From the NCBI RefSeq assembly GCF_002355515.1, contig NZ_AP014809.1, positions 1,636,501 to 1,700,500 of the forward strand: a stretch of DNA of 64,000 bases, given 5' to 3'. Both the position numbers and the translations under genes were made by a program. Below, in pieces: positions 53,929 through 63,156 of the stretch. The first letter of the stretch is position 1. The number at the start of each line of letters is the position of its first letter. Under the pieces are notes generated by a model. The model was given only the letters and a program-made list of their open reading frames with translations. It was not told the DNA's origin and did not search any database. This stretch comes from Methylorubrum populi (lineage in GTDB: Bacteria; Pseudomonadota; Alphaproteobacteria; Rhizobiales; Beijerinckiaceae).

Positions 53929-54124
53929 CCCTCTCCCCGCGGGCGGGGAGAGGGCTTCATGCCCCCTTGTCGGGGCACGAAGCGAGGCGGTAGCCGAGGG
54001 TGAGGGGGCGCTTCCGGAAGAGCCTCATCCGGAGCCGCCCCCTCACCTTCGCTCCGGCTTCGCCTCCGCTACCGGCCTGCACGACAGGGTGCAGGCCGGC
54101 CTCTCCCCGCGTACGGGGAGAGGG
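53929..54124. repeat. ~200-bp palindromic intergenic repeat (copy B)
   Basis: Ends are CCCTCTCCCCGC..GGGGAGAGGG hairpins, as in the copy at 11953-12150 but inverted. Shared internal blocks are TTGTCGGGGCACGAAGCGAG, GGTGAGGGGGCGC and CGCCCCCTCACC. It lies between the convergent bfr and msrA genes. Confidence 0.75.
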
Positions 54125-54153
54125 GATCGCGCGTCCCGTTTCGATACTGGTCT

Positions 54154-54891
54154 TTACGCCGGCGGGCGGCCCACCAGCACCGGCTGCGCGTTCGCCCGTT
54201 CCGGGAACAGCGCCTTGAGATTGCGCAGCTTCGGCGCGTCGTTGACGGCGATGTAGCTGTTGGTCGGGTGGAGCGTCATGTAGTCCTGGTGGTAGCCCTC
54301 CGCCGGGTAGAAGGCGCCGGCCTCGATCCGAGTGGCGATGGGCTTCGAGAAGATCTTCGCCCCGTCTAGCTGGGCGATGTAGGCCTTGGCCACCGCGGCC
54401 TGCTCCGCATCCGTGGGGAAGAGTGCCGAGCGGTATTGCGGGCCGGTATCGGGGCCCTGCCGGTCCACCTCGGTCGGGTCGAGCGCCACCGAGAAGAAGA
54501 TCTGCAACAGCTCGTCGTAACGCACCACCGCCGGGTCGTAGGTGACCTGCACCGCCTCCGCATGGCCGGTGCGGCCGGTGCCGACCTCCTCGTAGCGGGC
54601 GCTCGCCCGGGTGCCGCCGGCATAGCCCGAGACCGCGTTCTTCACGCCCTTCACGTGCTGGAACACGCCCTGCACGCCCCAGAAGCAGCCGCCTGCGAAG
54701 GTGGCCGTGCGCAGACCTGAGCTTTCCCTGCCCGCACTCTCCTTGGCGGTCATCGCCGCCGCGGGCAGGCGCTGCCCACCCTCTTCCGCGGAGGCCGGCG
54801 CCAGGGGAAGGGCGGCGCCCGCGAGCAGGAGGAGACCGGTGAGGCCGCCGAGCAGAAGCGGCAGGCGCGGGCGAAGGCGTTCGGGCATCAT
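54154..54891 (-). CDS. msrA: Peptide methionine (S)-sulfoxide reductase, exported
   Basis: 245 residues. A signal peptide or anchor (LLLGGLTGLLLLAGAALPLA, ending ASAEE) precedes the MsrA domain with catalytic GGCFWGVQ, GYAGGTRASARYEEVGTG and YHQDYM. It reduces Met-S-sulfoxide in proteins, here probably in the periplasm. The 42-bp gap to msrB and same direction indicate an operon. Confidence 0.93.
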   Translation of the reverse strand: MMPERLRPRLPLLLGGLTGLLLLAGAALPLAPASAEEGGQRLPAAAMTAKESAGRESSGLRTATFAGGCFWGVQGVFQHVKGVKNAVSGYAGGTRASARYEEVGTGRTGHAEAVQVTYDPAVVRYDELLQIFFSVALDPTEVDRQGPDTGPQYRSALFPTDAEQAAVAKAYIAQLDGAKIFSKPIATRIEAGAFYPAEGYHQDYMTLHPTNSYIAVNDAPKLRNLKALFPERANAQPVLVGRPPA

Positions 54892-54933
54892 GGTCTCGAT
54901 CCTCGCTGTTCGTGCTCGTCTCGGACGCGCGCC

Positions 54934-55437
54934 TCAGGCCGGACCGTCGGCGGAGGGCTCGAAGCGCAGCGACACGCCGTTCATGCAGTAGCGCAGGCCG
55001 GTCGGCTTCGGGCCATCCTCGAAGACGTGGCCGAGATGGCCGCCGCAGCGGCGGCAATGCACCTCCGTGCGCCGCATGCCGTAGGCGGTGTCGATCTGCG
55101 TGCCGACCGCGCCGGGCAGCGGTTCGAAGAAGCTCGGCCAGCCGGTGCCGCTCTCGAACTTGGTCTTCGAGGAGAACAGCGGCAAGTCGCAGCCGGCGCA
55201 GGAGAAGCGGCCCGGGCGCTTCTCGCCGTTGAGCGGACTCGTATAGGCCCGCTCGGTGCCGTGCTCGCGCAGCACCCGGTAGGCGGCGGGCGAGAGCTGG
55301 GCGCGCCACTCGGCCTCGGATTTCTCGATCTCGAAATGCCCGCCCGCAGCGGGACCGGCCATGACGGCCGTGAGACGGGAGGCGGCGAGCAGGCCCAGCA
55401 GCGAGGCTCCGGCTCGCAAGGTCTGGCGGCGGTTCAT
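54934..55437 (-). CDS. msrB: Peptide methionine (R)-sulfoxide reductase, exported
   Basis: 167 residues. The N-terminus MNRRQTLRAGASLLGLLAAS is Tat-like. Zinc cysteines lie in CAGCDLPLF and CRRCGGHLGH; the catalytic Cys is in RYCMNGVSLRF. ATG 55437 is chosen because it starts the signal; an extension to 55524 adds unlikely residues. With msrA it forms a pair repairing both sulfoxide forms outside the cytoplasm. Confidence 0.94.
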   Translation of the reverse strand: MNRRQTLRAGASLLGLLAASRLTAVMAGPAAGGHFEIEKSEAEWRAQLSPAAYRVLREHGTERAYTSPLNGEKRPGRFSCAGCDLPLFSSKTKFESGTGWPSFFEPLPGAVGTQIDTAYGMRRTEVHCRRCGGHLGHVFEDGPKPTGLRYCMNGVSLRFEPSADGPA

Positions 55438-56060
55438 GCGCGGGGACTCCAACGGACCAGGCCGCTTGCGCGCGTGAGAGGAGGACGGCTTCCTCTCGAA
55501 GCTCGGGCGGCGTGTGAAGGACACTCAATCGCGCGCAATCGATAGCATGGATCGGCTCGGTTCGCCGCGAAGACGAACCGCCGCAGGCGTTCCGGCTGCC
55601 GCCGCGCGGTCCTCGGCTCGGCCGGCGCCTCGGCCTGTGCCCTGATCGGCACAAAGAAAACCCCGCTGCCGACGGGGCGCGGGGCGAGGAGGGTTGGTGA
55701 TGACATCCTCGGAGGGACATCCGAGGCAGGGACAGCGTTAAGCCTGAGCTGACGCGGCCGCATTGACATCCGTTAGGGTTGCACGGCCCGGTCCGGTGAC
55801 AAGCGCGTGTTCGCTGGCCGCGTAAGCCGAGGATCGGCTGGGGCATGTGCGCCAGCGAACGCTGCCATCCGCTCCGCCCCCTCGGCGCTCCGCGCCGCGT
55901 TGACGCTTGGGAACGCGCACATTACCTCCTGTTGTCAGCCGGCCAAGACAGGCTCTCGAGACACGCTCGCGGGCGCATCGTTCCGCCCGCCACACGACAG
56001 CGGGACCGTCGGTGCCGGGCCGCTCGGGACCGGTTCCAGGGCCGGCACCCGGGACACGCC
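55438..56060. other. 623-bp intergenic region: msrBA promoter and structured metX leader
   Basis: At 55809-55818, GTTCGCTGGC pairs perfectly with GCCAGCGAAC at 55851-55860. Inside this is AGCCGA-GGA-TCGGCT. The resulting two-tier hairpin lies about 200 bp before metX. A TTGACA at 55763 could be a -35 for a leader transcript. A small CCCCG/CGGGG hairpin with T4 on the minus strand (55656-55677) could affect msrB. The SAM-II riboswitch common before alphaproteobacterial metX genes was looked for and not recognised. Confidence 0.4.
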
Positions 56061-57278
56061 ATGGATTCCACCCTCACCCAGAACGCCGGGCGCGACGCCG
56101 AGACCGTCCTGCGGCAGGACGCGCGGCGGACGGTCTACGAGGCCTCGCCGGCCTCGGACCCGCGCAGTCCCGTCATGCCGTTTTCCGCCGACGAGCCGCT
56201 CGCCATGGATTCCGGCGCGCGCCTCGGCCCGTTCCAGATCGCCTACCAGACCGCCGGCACCCTCAACGCCGAGCGCTCGAACGCGGTGCTGATCTGCCAC
56301 GCGCTCACCGGCGACCAGCACTTCGCCCACCGCCACCCCGTCACGGGCAAGCCCGGCTGGTGGGAGACCCTGGTGGGGCCGGGCAAGCCGGTCGACACCG
56401 ACCGCTACTTCGTCGTCTGCTCGAACGTCATCGGCTCCTGCATGGGCTCGACCGGGCCCGCCTCGCTCAATCCGGAGACCGGGCGTCCCTACGGGCTCGA
56501 CTTCCCGCTCGTGACGATCCGCGACATGGTCCGCGCCCAGGCGATGCTGCTCGACCGGCTCGGCATTTCCGATCTGTTCCTCTGTATCGGCGGCTCGATG
56601 GGCGGCATGCAGGTGCTGCAATGGGCCTCGCTCTTCCCCGAGCGGGTGTTTGCCGCGATGCCGATCGCCACCGGCGCGCGCCACTCGGCGCAGAACATCG
56701 CCTTCCACGAGGTCGGCCGGCAGGCGATCATGGCCGACCCCGCCTGGGCCGACGGACGCTATCTCGAAGAGGGCACGCGGCCGGCCAAGGGCCTGGGCGT
56801 CGCGCGGATGGGCGCGCACATCACCTACCTGTCGGAGCCCGCGCTGCACCGCAAGTTCGGCCGCCGCCTGCAGAACCGGGCCGCGCCGACCTTCTCCTTC
56901 AACGCCGACTTCCAGATCGAGAGCTACCTGCGCCACCAGGGCCTCAGCTTCGTCGAGCGCTTCGACGCCAACGCCTATCTCTACCTGACGCGGGCGATGG
57001 ACTATTTCGACCTCGCCGAGGACCATGGCGGCGTGCTGGCCAACGCCTTCCGCGGTTCGAAGACCCGCTTCTGCGTCATGTCCTTCACCTCGGACTGGCT
57101 GTTTCCGACCGCCGATTCCCGCGCCATCGTCCACGCCCTGAACGCGGTGGCCGCGCCCGTCGCCTTCGTCGAGGTCGAGAGCGACAAGGGCCACGACGCC
57201 TTCCTGCTCGACGAGCCGGCGATGTTCTCCGCCGCCAGGGGCTTCATCGACGCGGCGGCCCGGGCGCGAGGACTGTAG
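56061..57278 (+). CDS. metX: Homoserine O-acyltransferase (MetX family)
   Basis: 405 residues. An alpha/beta-hydrolase with [12 protein letters not shown], nucleophile Ser in [13 protein letters not shown], and the late Asp/His in [12 protein letters not shown] and [11 protein letters not shown]. It acylates homoserine for methionine synthesis by direct sulfhydrylation; acetyl versus succinyl specificity cannot be fixed. ATG 56061 starts a ~35-residue variable N-terminal tail. It is followed 6 bp later by metW, the usual pairing. Confidence 0.94.
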   Translation: MDSTLTQNAGRDAETVLRQDARRTVYEASPASDPRSPVMPFSADEPLAMDSGARLGPFQIAYQTAGTLNAERSNAVLICHALTGDQHFAHRHPVTGKPGWWETLVGPGKPVDTDRYFVVCSNVIGSCMGSTGPASLNPETGRPYGLDFPLVTIRDMVRAQAMLLDRLGISDLFLCIGGSMGGMQVLQWASLFPERVFAAMPIATGARHSAQNIAFHEVGRQAIMADPAWADGRYLEEGTRPAKGLGVARMGAHITYLSEPALHRKFGRRLQNRAAPTFSFNADFQIESYLRHQGLSFVERFDANAYLYLTRAMDYFDLAEDHGGVLANAFRGSKTRFCVMSFTSDWLFPTADSRAIVHALNAVAAPVAFVEVESDKGHDAFLLDEPAMFSAARGFIDAAARARGL

Positions 57279-57284
57279 ATCACG

Positions 57285-57974
57285 ATGAGCGAGAGCCTGA
57301 CCGACGCCGCCTCGGGCGTGCCGTGGGACGCCGCCGAATCCCTGCCGCGGGGCGAGGGCGCGGCCCGCATCGACCATATCGTCGTGCTCGGCCTCGTGCC
57401 GCCGGGCGCGCGCGTCCTCGATATCGGCTGCGGCGACGGTTCGCTCCTGGCGCTGCTGCGGGATCGGCGCGGGGTCGACGGCCGCGGCATCGAATTGTCG
57501 CGCGAGGGCGTCAACGCCTGCCTCGCCCGCGGCCTGCCGGTGATCCAGGGCGACGCCGACACCGATCTCGCCAACTATCCCGACGACGCCTTCGACGTAG
57601 TGGTCCTGTCCCAGACCATCCAGGCCACCCGCAACCCGCGCATCGTGCTGGAGCACCTCCTGCGGATCGGCCGGCAGGTCATCATCTCGTTCCCGAATTT
57701 CGGCCATTGGCGGGTGCGGGCCGAACTCGCCTTCCGCGGCCGGATGCCCGTCACCGAGATCATGCCGGAGACGTGGTACGAGACCCCCAACATCCATCAT
57801 TGCACGATCCGCGACTTCGTCGGCCTGTGCCGCGACGTCGGCGCCCGCATCGAGAAGGCCACCGCCCTCGACGCACGGGGACGCCCGATGCGCTTCTCGA
57901 TGCCGTGGTGGTTCTGGAACCTGATCGGCGCGCAGGGGGTGTTCCTGCTGCGGCGCGGCGGGGAGAGGGGGTGA
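57285..57974 (+). CDS. metW: Methionine biosynthesis protein MetW
   Basis: 229 residues with a SAM-methyltransferase fold: VLDIGCGDGSLLALL (motif I), GIELSREGVNACLARG, and VVVLSQTIQATRNP. NFGHWRVRAELAFRGRMPVT is a MetW hallmark. MetW partners MetX and is needed for its activity in some bacteria. Its stop overlaps the next gene by 4 bp. Confidence 0.94.
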   Translation: MSESLTDAASGVPWDAAESLPRGEGAARIDHIVVLGLVPPGARVLDIGCGDGSLLALLRDRRGVDGRGIELSREGVNACLARGLPVIQGDADTDLANYPDDAFDVVVLSQTIQATRNPRIVLEHLLRIGRQVIISFPNFGHWRVRAELAFRGRMPVTEIMPETWYETPNIHHCTIRDFVGLCRDVGARIEKATALDARGRPMRFSMPWWFWNLIGAQGVFLLRRGGERG

Positions 57975-58486
57975 GCCCTCCGTCGCCATCGCCGCGGCGG
58001 ATCGTGATCCTCGGACCGCCGGGCAGTGGGAAATCGACCCTCGCCCGCCGTTTCGGCGCCCGGCACGGCCTGCCGGTGTTCCATCTCGACCGGGCCTATT
58101 GGCGTCCCGGCTGGGTGGAGGCCGAGCCCGTTTCCTTCCGCGCCGAGGTCGAGCGGATCGCCGCCCTCCCGGCCTGGGTCGTTGACGGCAATTACACGGA
58201 CACGATCGAGCCCCGGTTCGCGCGGGCCGATACGGTGATCTACCTCGACATGCCGGCGTGGCGCTGCACAGCGCGGGTGCTGCGGCGGACGCTGTCGAGC
58301 TTGAAGCGGGTTCGCCGCGACGGGCCCGACGGCTGCCCGGAGCAGCTCAGCTTCGCCTTCCTGCATTACACGGCGACGTGGAACCGCATCCGCCGGGCGC
58401 GCAGCCTCGCTCTGGTCGAGAGCTTCGCCGGCCGGTGGATCGTCCTGCGCGGGGCGTCCGCGGTCCGCCGTTTCGCGGCCGGTTGA
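57971..58486 (+). CDS. Adenylate-kinase-like P-loop NTPase
   Basis: 171 residues, GTG start in a GTGA overlap with metW. Walker A GPPGSGKS is at residues 15-22. LPVFHLDRAYWRPGWVE, WVVDGNYTDTI and YLDMPAWRCTARVLRRT are typical of the small P-loop kinases called topology modulation / FlaR-like proteins. Phosphoacceptor unknown. Translational coupling to metW suggests co-expression, not necessarily a methionine role. Confidence 0.85.
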   Translation: MSPPSPSPRRIVILGPPGSGKSTLARRFGARHGLPVFHLDRAYWRPGWVEAEPVSFRAEVERIAALPAWVVDGNYTDTIEPRFARADTVIYLDMPAWRCTARVLRRTLSSLKRVRRDGPDGCPEQLSFAFLHYTATWNRIRRARSLALVESFAGRWIVLRGASAVRRFAAG

Positions 58487-58489
58487 TCG

Positions 58490-59281
58490 TCACAGCGTTC
58501 CCGACGTGTCCGTCACCGGGGCCGAGCCGCCCATCGCCACGGCGACGGGGTGGCCGTGGCGGGCAAGGTCGGCGCGGCCCTCGGCGAGCAGCGCGTCGGA
58601 GGCCGTCTCGATCCGGTTCTGCACCTCGGCGAGGAAGGCGGCGCGGGACAGGCCCGGCGGGATCACCGGCAGGAACTCGATCACCGTGGTGCCCGGCATC
58701 CGGCGGAAGCCTCGGCGGCGCCAGTACAGGCCGGTGTTCAGGGCCACCGGCAGGCAGGGCACGTTCAGCGCCGCGTAGAGGTGGGAGGCGCCCTGCTTGT
58801 AGGCGGGCGGGGCCCCGGCCGGGCGGCGGGTGCCCTCGGGGAAGATGATGAGCTGGCGCCCGTCGCGGATCGCCCCGGCCGCCGCCGCGTTCAGCGCCGC
58901 CATGGTCTTGGCGCCCTTGGAGCGGTCGATCGGCACCATCCCGCCCCGGCCGAGATACCAGCCGATCACGGGAATCCACATCAGCTCGCGCTTGAGCACG
59001 TAGGCGAAATCCTCGAACGCCACCGTGAGCGCCAGGGTCTCCAGGGCCGATTGGTGCTTGGCGGCCACCAGCAGCGGGCCCGGCGGGATGTTCTCCAGGC
59101 CGCGGAACTCCACCCGCGCTCCGCCGACGACCCGCAGCAGGGCCATCACCGTGCGGCCCCAGAACTGGGCCACCCGGATGACGGCCTTGCGCGAGGCGAG
59201 CGCCGGCAGGCCGAAGATCGCGATCAGGGTCGTCGCGACGTAGAACGAGAGGTTGAAGGCGAGCGAACGGAGGAGGAGCAT
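58490..59281 (-). CDS. plsC: 1-acyl-sn-glycerol-3-phosphate acyltransferase
   Basis: 263 residues. An N-terminal membrane helix (LSFYVATTLIAIFGLPAL) is followed by AAKHQSALETLALT (HX4E here rather than HX4D) and FPEGTRRPAG. It acylates lysophosphatidic acid in phospholipid synthesis at the inner membrane. A second PlsC domain occurs in the fusion at 16430. Confidence 0.92.
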   Translation of the reverse strand: MLLLRSLAFNLSFYVATTLIAIFGLPALASRKAVIRVAQFWGRTVMALLRVVGGARVEFRGLENIPPGPLLVAAKHQSALETLALTVAFEDFAYVLKRELMWIPVIGWYLGRGGMVPIDRSKGAKTMAALNAAAAGAIRDGRQLIIFPEGTRRPAGAPPAYKQGASHLYAALNVPCLPVALNTGLYWRRRGFRRMPGTTVIEFLPVIPPGLSRAAFLAEVQNRIETASDALLAEGRADLARHGHPVAVAMGGSAPVTDTSGTL

Positions 59282-59728
59282 CGGTGGTCCGCGTGAGGCT
59301 GCCGCTCCTTTATCGCGGGTGTCCGCGCTTGCCCACCGTCGCCTTGCGGAAACCCGCGTCAGCGGCCCCTTCGTCGCCCCTTCGCGGCGCTCCCGGCCAT
59401 CGGCTCATCCGGCTCGCTTGCGGCCGAGCCCGGCTGGTCACCGGGGCCGGCTACGGGATCGGCGAAGGTGATGCGAGTTGCAGAAGGGTTCTGGTCGGGC
59501 CGATCGCCGTAATGCAGAAGTGCGCTATAGCACTTCATAGGAATTATTTCTGAAAATCCAGATCTATATCCCGGGGATTCTCGATAGATACGTGAGCTAT
59601 AGCGGAATGTTCGCGCTGACAGATGATTTTTACGATCGCATATCTTGTCGATAGCCTGGATGTAAGGGGATGGAGAGGGCGTTCGCGAGCGAGCGGCCCC
59701 TCCTTGGAGCGCGCGCGGAGCGGCATCC
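59282..59728. other. 447-bp intergenic region with AT-rich core
   Basis: From about 59510 to 59650 the DNA is markedly AT-rich. It contains GTGC-GCTATA-GCAC (inverted repeat near 59520) and two more CTATAGC-like pieces, but no credible gene. It may hold promoters for plsC and the phosphotransferase or be a remnant of an acquired element. Confidence 0.45.
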
Positions 59729-60670
59729 ATGGTCTGTGCCCCGTGTCTTCGCCTTCCCTGCCCGCCCGGCGCGGTGTCGGATCGCCTCGGGGCCGGCCGT
59801 TCTTCGGAGGTGTTCGCCGAGGGATCGGACCGGGTGGTGAAGCTCTACCGCCGGCCCTTCGAGCCGGAGGCGGTGGCCAACGAACTGGCGGCGAGCCGCC
59901 TCGCCCACGGTTTCGGCCTGCCGGTGCCGCAGGCCTTCGGCATCGTCGGACGGGCCGGGCGCACCGGCATCCTGTTCATGCGTCTCGACGGGCCGCCGAT
60001 GATCCTGCGCTACGCCTGCAACCCGCTCGGGCTGCTGCTCGCGCTGCGCCGCTTGGCGCGGATCCAGCACGCGGTCCACGCCTTCCCCGCCGCAGGGCTA
60101 CCCTCGCTTCATGCCCGTCTGCGCCATGAGATCGAGGGCGCGCGGGTGCCCGAGCCTCTGCGAGAGGCGGCGCTGGCCGCCCTCGCCCGGTTGCCGGAGG
60201 GGGATCGGCTCTGTCACGGCGACCTGCATCCCGGCAACGTGATCTCGACCCGGGCCGGGCTGCACCTGATCGATTGGCAGAAGGCCGCCGCCGGCGATCC
60301 CGCCGCGGATGCGGCCCGCTCCGAACTGATGCTGCGCTACGGCCGGTTCGGCCCCGCCTGGTTCAGCCGGCTCGCCCCCGTGCGGTTGGCGCGCCAGCTG
60401 ATCGCGGCGTGGTACGTGGCGGGCTACCGCGCGGCGAGCGGCCTGCCCCGGGAGGCCATCGCCGCGTGGCACCTGCCGGTGACGGTCGCGCGCCTGTTCG
60501 GCCAGCCCTCCGACACCGACGCCGAACTGCTGGCGGCGGTCGAGGCGCTGGCGCGCGAAAGTCCGAGTCCCGAAAAGGCGAACCGTTTCGCGGGTCCGGG
60601 GCAGAGCTCCGGTTCGGACCCGGTCGGGGACGCTGCCGCTCAAGGCCCTTCGGCCAGCGTCCCCCGCTGA
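59729..60670 (+). CDS. Phosphotransferase (kinase-like, APH/choline-kinase type)
   Basis: 313 residues. RLGAGRSSEVFAEGSDRVVK is the nucleotide-binding start with the ATP Lys, HGDLHPGNV the catalytic loop and LIDWQKAAAGDPAAD the metal-binding part. Likely phosphorylates a small molecule or lipopolysaccharide sugar. GTG 59774 is a plausible alternative start. The 3' end overlaps ggt convergently by 31 bp. Confidence 0.83.
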   Translation: MVCAPCLRLPCPPGAVSDRLGAGRSSEVFAEGSDRVVKLYRRPFEPEAVANELAASRLAHGFGLPVPQAFGIVGRAGRTGILFMRLDGPPMILRYACNPLGLLLALRRLARIQHAVHAFPAAGLPSLHARLRHEIEGARVPEPLREAALAALARLPEGDRLCHGDLHPGNVISTRAGLHLIDWQKAAAGDPAADAARSELMLRYGRFGPAWFSRLAPVRLARQLIAAWYVAGYRAASGLPREAIAAWHLPVTVARLFGQPSDTDAELLAAVEALARESPSPEKANRFAGPGQSSGSDPVGDAAAQGPSASVPR

Positions 60671-62490
60671 CGCGGATCGGACGCCCCGGCGAGCAGGCCG
60701 TCCTCGGCCATCACCGAGTTGGCCGAGCCCGAGGTCGCGCCGACCTTCACATTGTGGCCCTTGGCCCGCAGCAGGGCGAGCGTGTCGGGCGAGATCCCCT
60801 CCTCGGCCATCAGCACGTCGGGCTGCCACTGGTGGTGAAGGCGCGGCGCCGCGACCGCCTGGGCGAGGTTCATGCGGAAATCGAGCACGTTCACGATGAC
60901 CTGAAGCACCGTCGTGATGATGCGGCTGCCCCCCGGGCTTCCGGTGACGAGGAACAGTTTGCCGTCCCGAAACACGAAGGTCGGCGTCATCGAGGAGAGC
61001 GGGCGCGCCCCTGGCGCCACGGCGTTGGCCTCGCCGCCGACGAGGCCGTAGGCGTTGCGCGCGCCGGTCTTGGCGGAGAAGTCGTCCATCTCGTTGTTGA
61101 GCAGCACGCCCGTGCCCTCGGCGACGAGCCCGATCCCGTAGGAGAAGTTCAGCGTGTAGGTGTTGGAGACGGCGTTGCCCTGATCGTCCACCACCGAGAA
61201 ATGCGTGGTCTGATCGGATTCGTGGGGGAGCGGATTGCCGGCGCTCACCTCCGCGGCGGTCTTCGCCCGATCCGGATCGATTTTTTCACGCAGGGCGGCG
61301 GCGTAGGGCTTGGCGGTGAGCCCCGCGACGGGGACCTCGGTCCGCGCGGGATCGCCGAGCCAGGTCGCCCGGTCGGCGTAGGCCGGCTTCATCGCTTCCG
61401 CCAGCATGTGCAGCGCCCCTGCGCTGCCCGCGCCCATCCCGGCGAGGTCGTAGCCCTCTAGGATGTTGAGGATCTCGATCAGATGCACCCCGCCGGAACT
61501 CGGCGGCGGCATCGAGACGATCTCGTAGCCGCGATAGCGGCCGCGCACCGGCGTGCGGATCTCCGGCCTGTAGGCGGCGAGGTCGGCCGTCGTCATGATC
61601 CCGCCCGCGCCCTGCACCGCCGCCGCGATCTTCTGGGCGATCGGCCCCTCGTAGAAGGCGTCCGGTCCCTGCTCGGCGATCGCCTTCAGGGTGTCGGCGA
61701 GGTCGGTCTGGCGCAGGATCGCGCCGCGCGGCAGCACGTGGTCGCCCTGGAAGAACACCGCCCGGCTCGACGGCCAATGCCCGAGCAGGCCCGCGGCCCG
61801 CGGCAGGGAATCCGCCAGGCCCGATTCGATCGGGATGCCGTCGCGGGCGAGCCGCTCCGCCGGGGCGATCAGTTCGGCCAGGGTGAACTTGCCCGAGCCG
61901 TAGCGCCGGTGAGCCTCGGCGAGGCCGCGCACCGTGCCGGGCACGCCCACCGCCTTCCCGGACCGGGTGGAGGCGGCGCGGTCAGGCTCGCCCTGCGGGT
62001 TCAGGAACATGTCGGCGGTGGCAGCGGCCGGGGCGGTCTCGCGGTAATCGATCGCGATCGTCTCCTTGCCGGTCTCCTTGCCGGTCTCCTTGCCAGTCTC
62101 CTTGCCTGTTTCCCCGCCCGTCTCCCTGGCCCCGGCGCGATGCACCATCATGAAGCCGCCGCCGCCGAGATTGCCCGCCCGCGGCAGCGTGACGGCCAGC
62201 GCGAAGCCGACCGCCACCGCCGCGTCGACGGCGTTGCCGCCCTTCCGCAGGATCTCGACGCCGACGCGGGTGGCGAGCGCGTCCTGCGACGAGACCATGC
62301 CGCGGCTGGCCAGAACCGGTAGGAGGCGGGCCTCGTCCGACTGGATCGGCGGCGGCTCGGGCGCGGGCGGCAGCGCCTGCGCGCGGGCCGGCCCCGAGAG
62401 GCCGGCCGGAAGGCCCGCGAGGGAAGCCGCCAGGGCGGCGGCCAGGAGAAGCGTGCGGGCGGCGCAGCGAACGGGCGAGGTCGGACTCAT
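60640..62490 (-). CDS. ggt: Gamma-glutamyltransferase, exported
   Basis: 616 residues. Signal peptide ending GPARAQA. SSQDALATRVGVEILRKGGN and DAAVAVGFALAVTLP open the proenzyme; the self-cleavage and catalytic Thr is in DQTTHFSVVDDQGNAVSNTY; PLSSMTPTFVF and GSPGGSRIITTVLQ follow. It hydrolyses or transfers the gamma-glutamyl group of glutathione in the periplasm. An in-frame tandem ETGK repeat sits between the first strands (residues ~123-145), absent in typical family members. Confidence 0.94.
   Translation of the reverse strand: MSPTSPVRCAARTLLLAAALAASLAGLPAGLSGPARAQALPPAPEPPPIQSDEARLLPVLASRGMVSSQDALATRVGVEILRKGGNAVDAAVAVGFALAVTLPRAGNLGGGGFMMVHRAGARETGGETGKETGKETGKETGKETIAIDYRETAPAAATADMFLNPQGEPDRAASTRSGKAVGVPGTVRGLAEAHRRYGSGKFTLAELIAPAERLARDGIPIESGLADSLPRAAGLLGHWPSSRAVFFQGDHVLPRGAILRQTDLADTLKAIAEQGPDAFYEGPIAQKIAAAVQGAGGIMTTADLAAYRPEIRTPVRGRYRGYEIVSMPPPSSGGVHLIEILNILEGYDLAGMGAGSAGALHMLAEAMKPAYADRATWLGDPARTEVPVAGLTAKPYAAALREKIDPDRAKTAAEVSAGNPLPHESDQTTHFSVVDDQGNAVSNTYTLNFSYGIGLVAEGTGVLLNNEMDDFSAKTGARNAYGLVGGEANAVAPGARPLSSMTPTFVFRDGKLFLVTGSPGGSRIITTVLQVIVNVLDFRMNLAQAVAAPRLHHQWQPDVLMAEEGISPDTLALLRAKGHNVKVGATSGSANSVMAEDGLLAGASDPRQRGTLAEGP
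62060..62119. repeat. 12-bp tandem repeat inside ggt, five copies
   Basis: Unit GTCTCCTTGCCG, repeated from 62060 with small changes in the last two copies and a degraded sixth at 62120. It encodes ETGK repeats on the minus strand. Unit length is a multiple of three, so copy changes keep the frame. Confidence 0.8.
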
Positions 62491-62553
62491 GTCGCGAACT
62501 TACCGCAAATGCGGGGCGCAGCCATGCTCCGCGGCACGCCGCACCGTCCGGCG

Positions 62554-62835
62554 CTACCGACCGCTCAGCGCCGGGCCGCCCGCGGTGCCGCCGGTGCCGG
62601 GCGGTCCGCTGGTCGGTGTGCCGCCGATCACGGCGCCCGGCGTGCCGCCGATCACGGCCGGCTCGTTCGGAGTGCCGGCCGGGGGAGCGGCCGTGCTCGG
62701 GCCGGGCACCGGCTGCGGCCCCGTGGCCGAGGCCTTCGGGCTCGGCGGTGAGGGCCGCGCGGCCTCGCCTGCCTGCGCCACGGCCGCGGTCGGAAGGCTC
62801 AGTGCCAGAGCCAGGGCGATCGTCGTGAACCGCAT
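62554..62835 (-). CDS. Small secreted Pro/Gly-rich protein
   Basis: 93 residues. Signal peptide MRFTTIALALALSLPTAAVA. The mature part is disordered: Pro/Ser/Ala-rich, then two AVIGGTP repeats (PAVIGGTPGAVIGGTPTSGP) and Gly-rich end. No family recognised; possibly an envelope-associated or low-complexity exported peptide. Begins 62 bp before ggt in the same direction relative order (upstream of it is its own promoter). Confidence 0.6.
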   Translation of the reverse strand: MRFTTIALALALSLPTAAVAQAGEAARPSPPSPKASATGPQPVPGPSTAAPPAGTPNEPAVIGGTPGAVIGGTPTSGPPGTGGTAGGPALSGR

Positions 62836-63156
62836 GGGGTGTCCTGTCCGGGGGAAGGGGCCTCCCTCAACCCGGCTTCCCCTGGAAAGTTCGTGCCGAC
62901 CGATCCGGACCGCGCTCGCCCTCCCCGGGCATCGTCCCGGATACCGGATCCGGGACGATGCCAGCGGCTCTTGTTCTTGCATCTGTTCTTGCACCTTTTC
63001 TTCGAAAGCCGGTGCCGCCCTCTCGGGATGACGTTCTGGAGCGGCATCCGACCGGATTGCGTCAGGCCGGCAGCGCTCGGTCCTCGTTTCGACGCGCATG
63101 TTTTCGACGAGCCGGTGGCCACTTCGTCGGGATGCGCTCGAGCGGTGGCCGAGCCA
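62836..63156. other. 321-bp intergenic region with a perfect hairpin
   Basis: CATCGTCCCGGA (62930-62941) and TCCGGGACGATG (62949-62960) form a perfect 12-bp stem with a 7-nt loop. A partial direct repeat (TTGTTCTTGCATC / TGTTCTTGCACC) and CTCTCGGGATGACG, similar to the repeat at 144-189, follow. No gene seen. Confidence 0.55.

Noticed and set aside
55738..56060. SAM-II riboswitch before metX
   Set aside because: The conserved SAM-II core sequence was not found; only an unrelated two-tier hairpin is present.
55935..57989. 684-residue leftward open frame
   Set aside because: Antisense to metX and metW, both of which carry diagnostic motifs.
59359..59730. 123-residue leftward frame across the AT-rich island
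   Set aside because: Composition changes abruptly along it, no ribosome site and no family pattern; likely non-coding.
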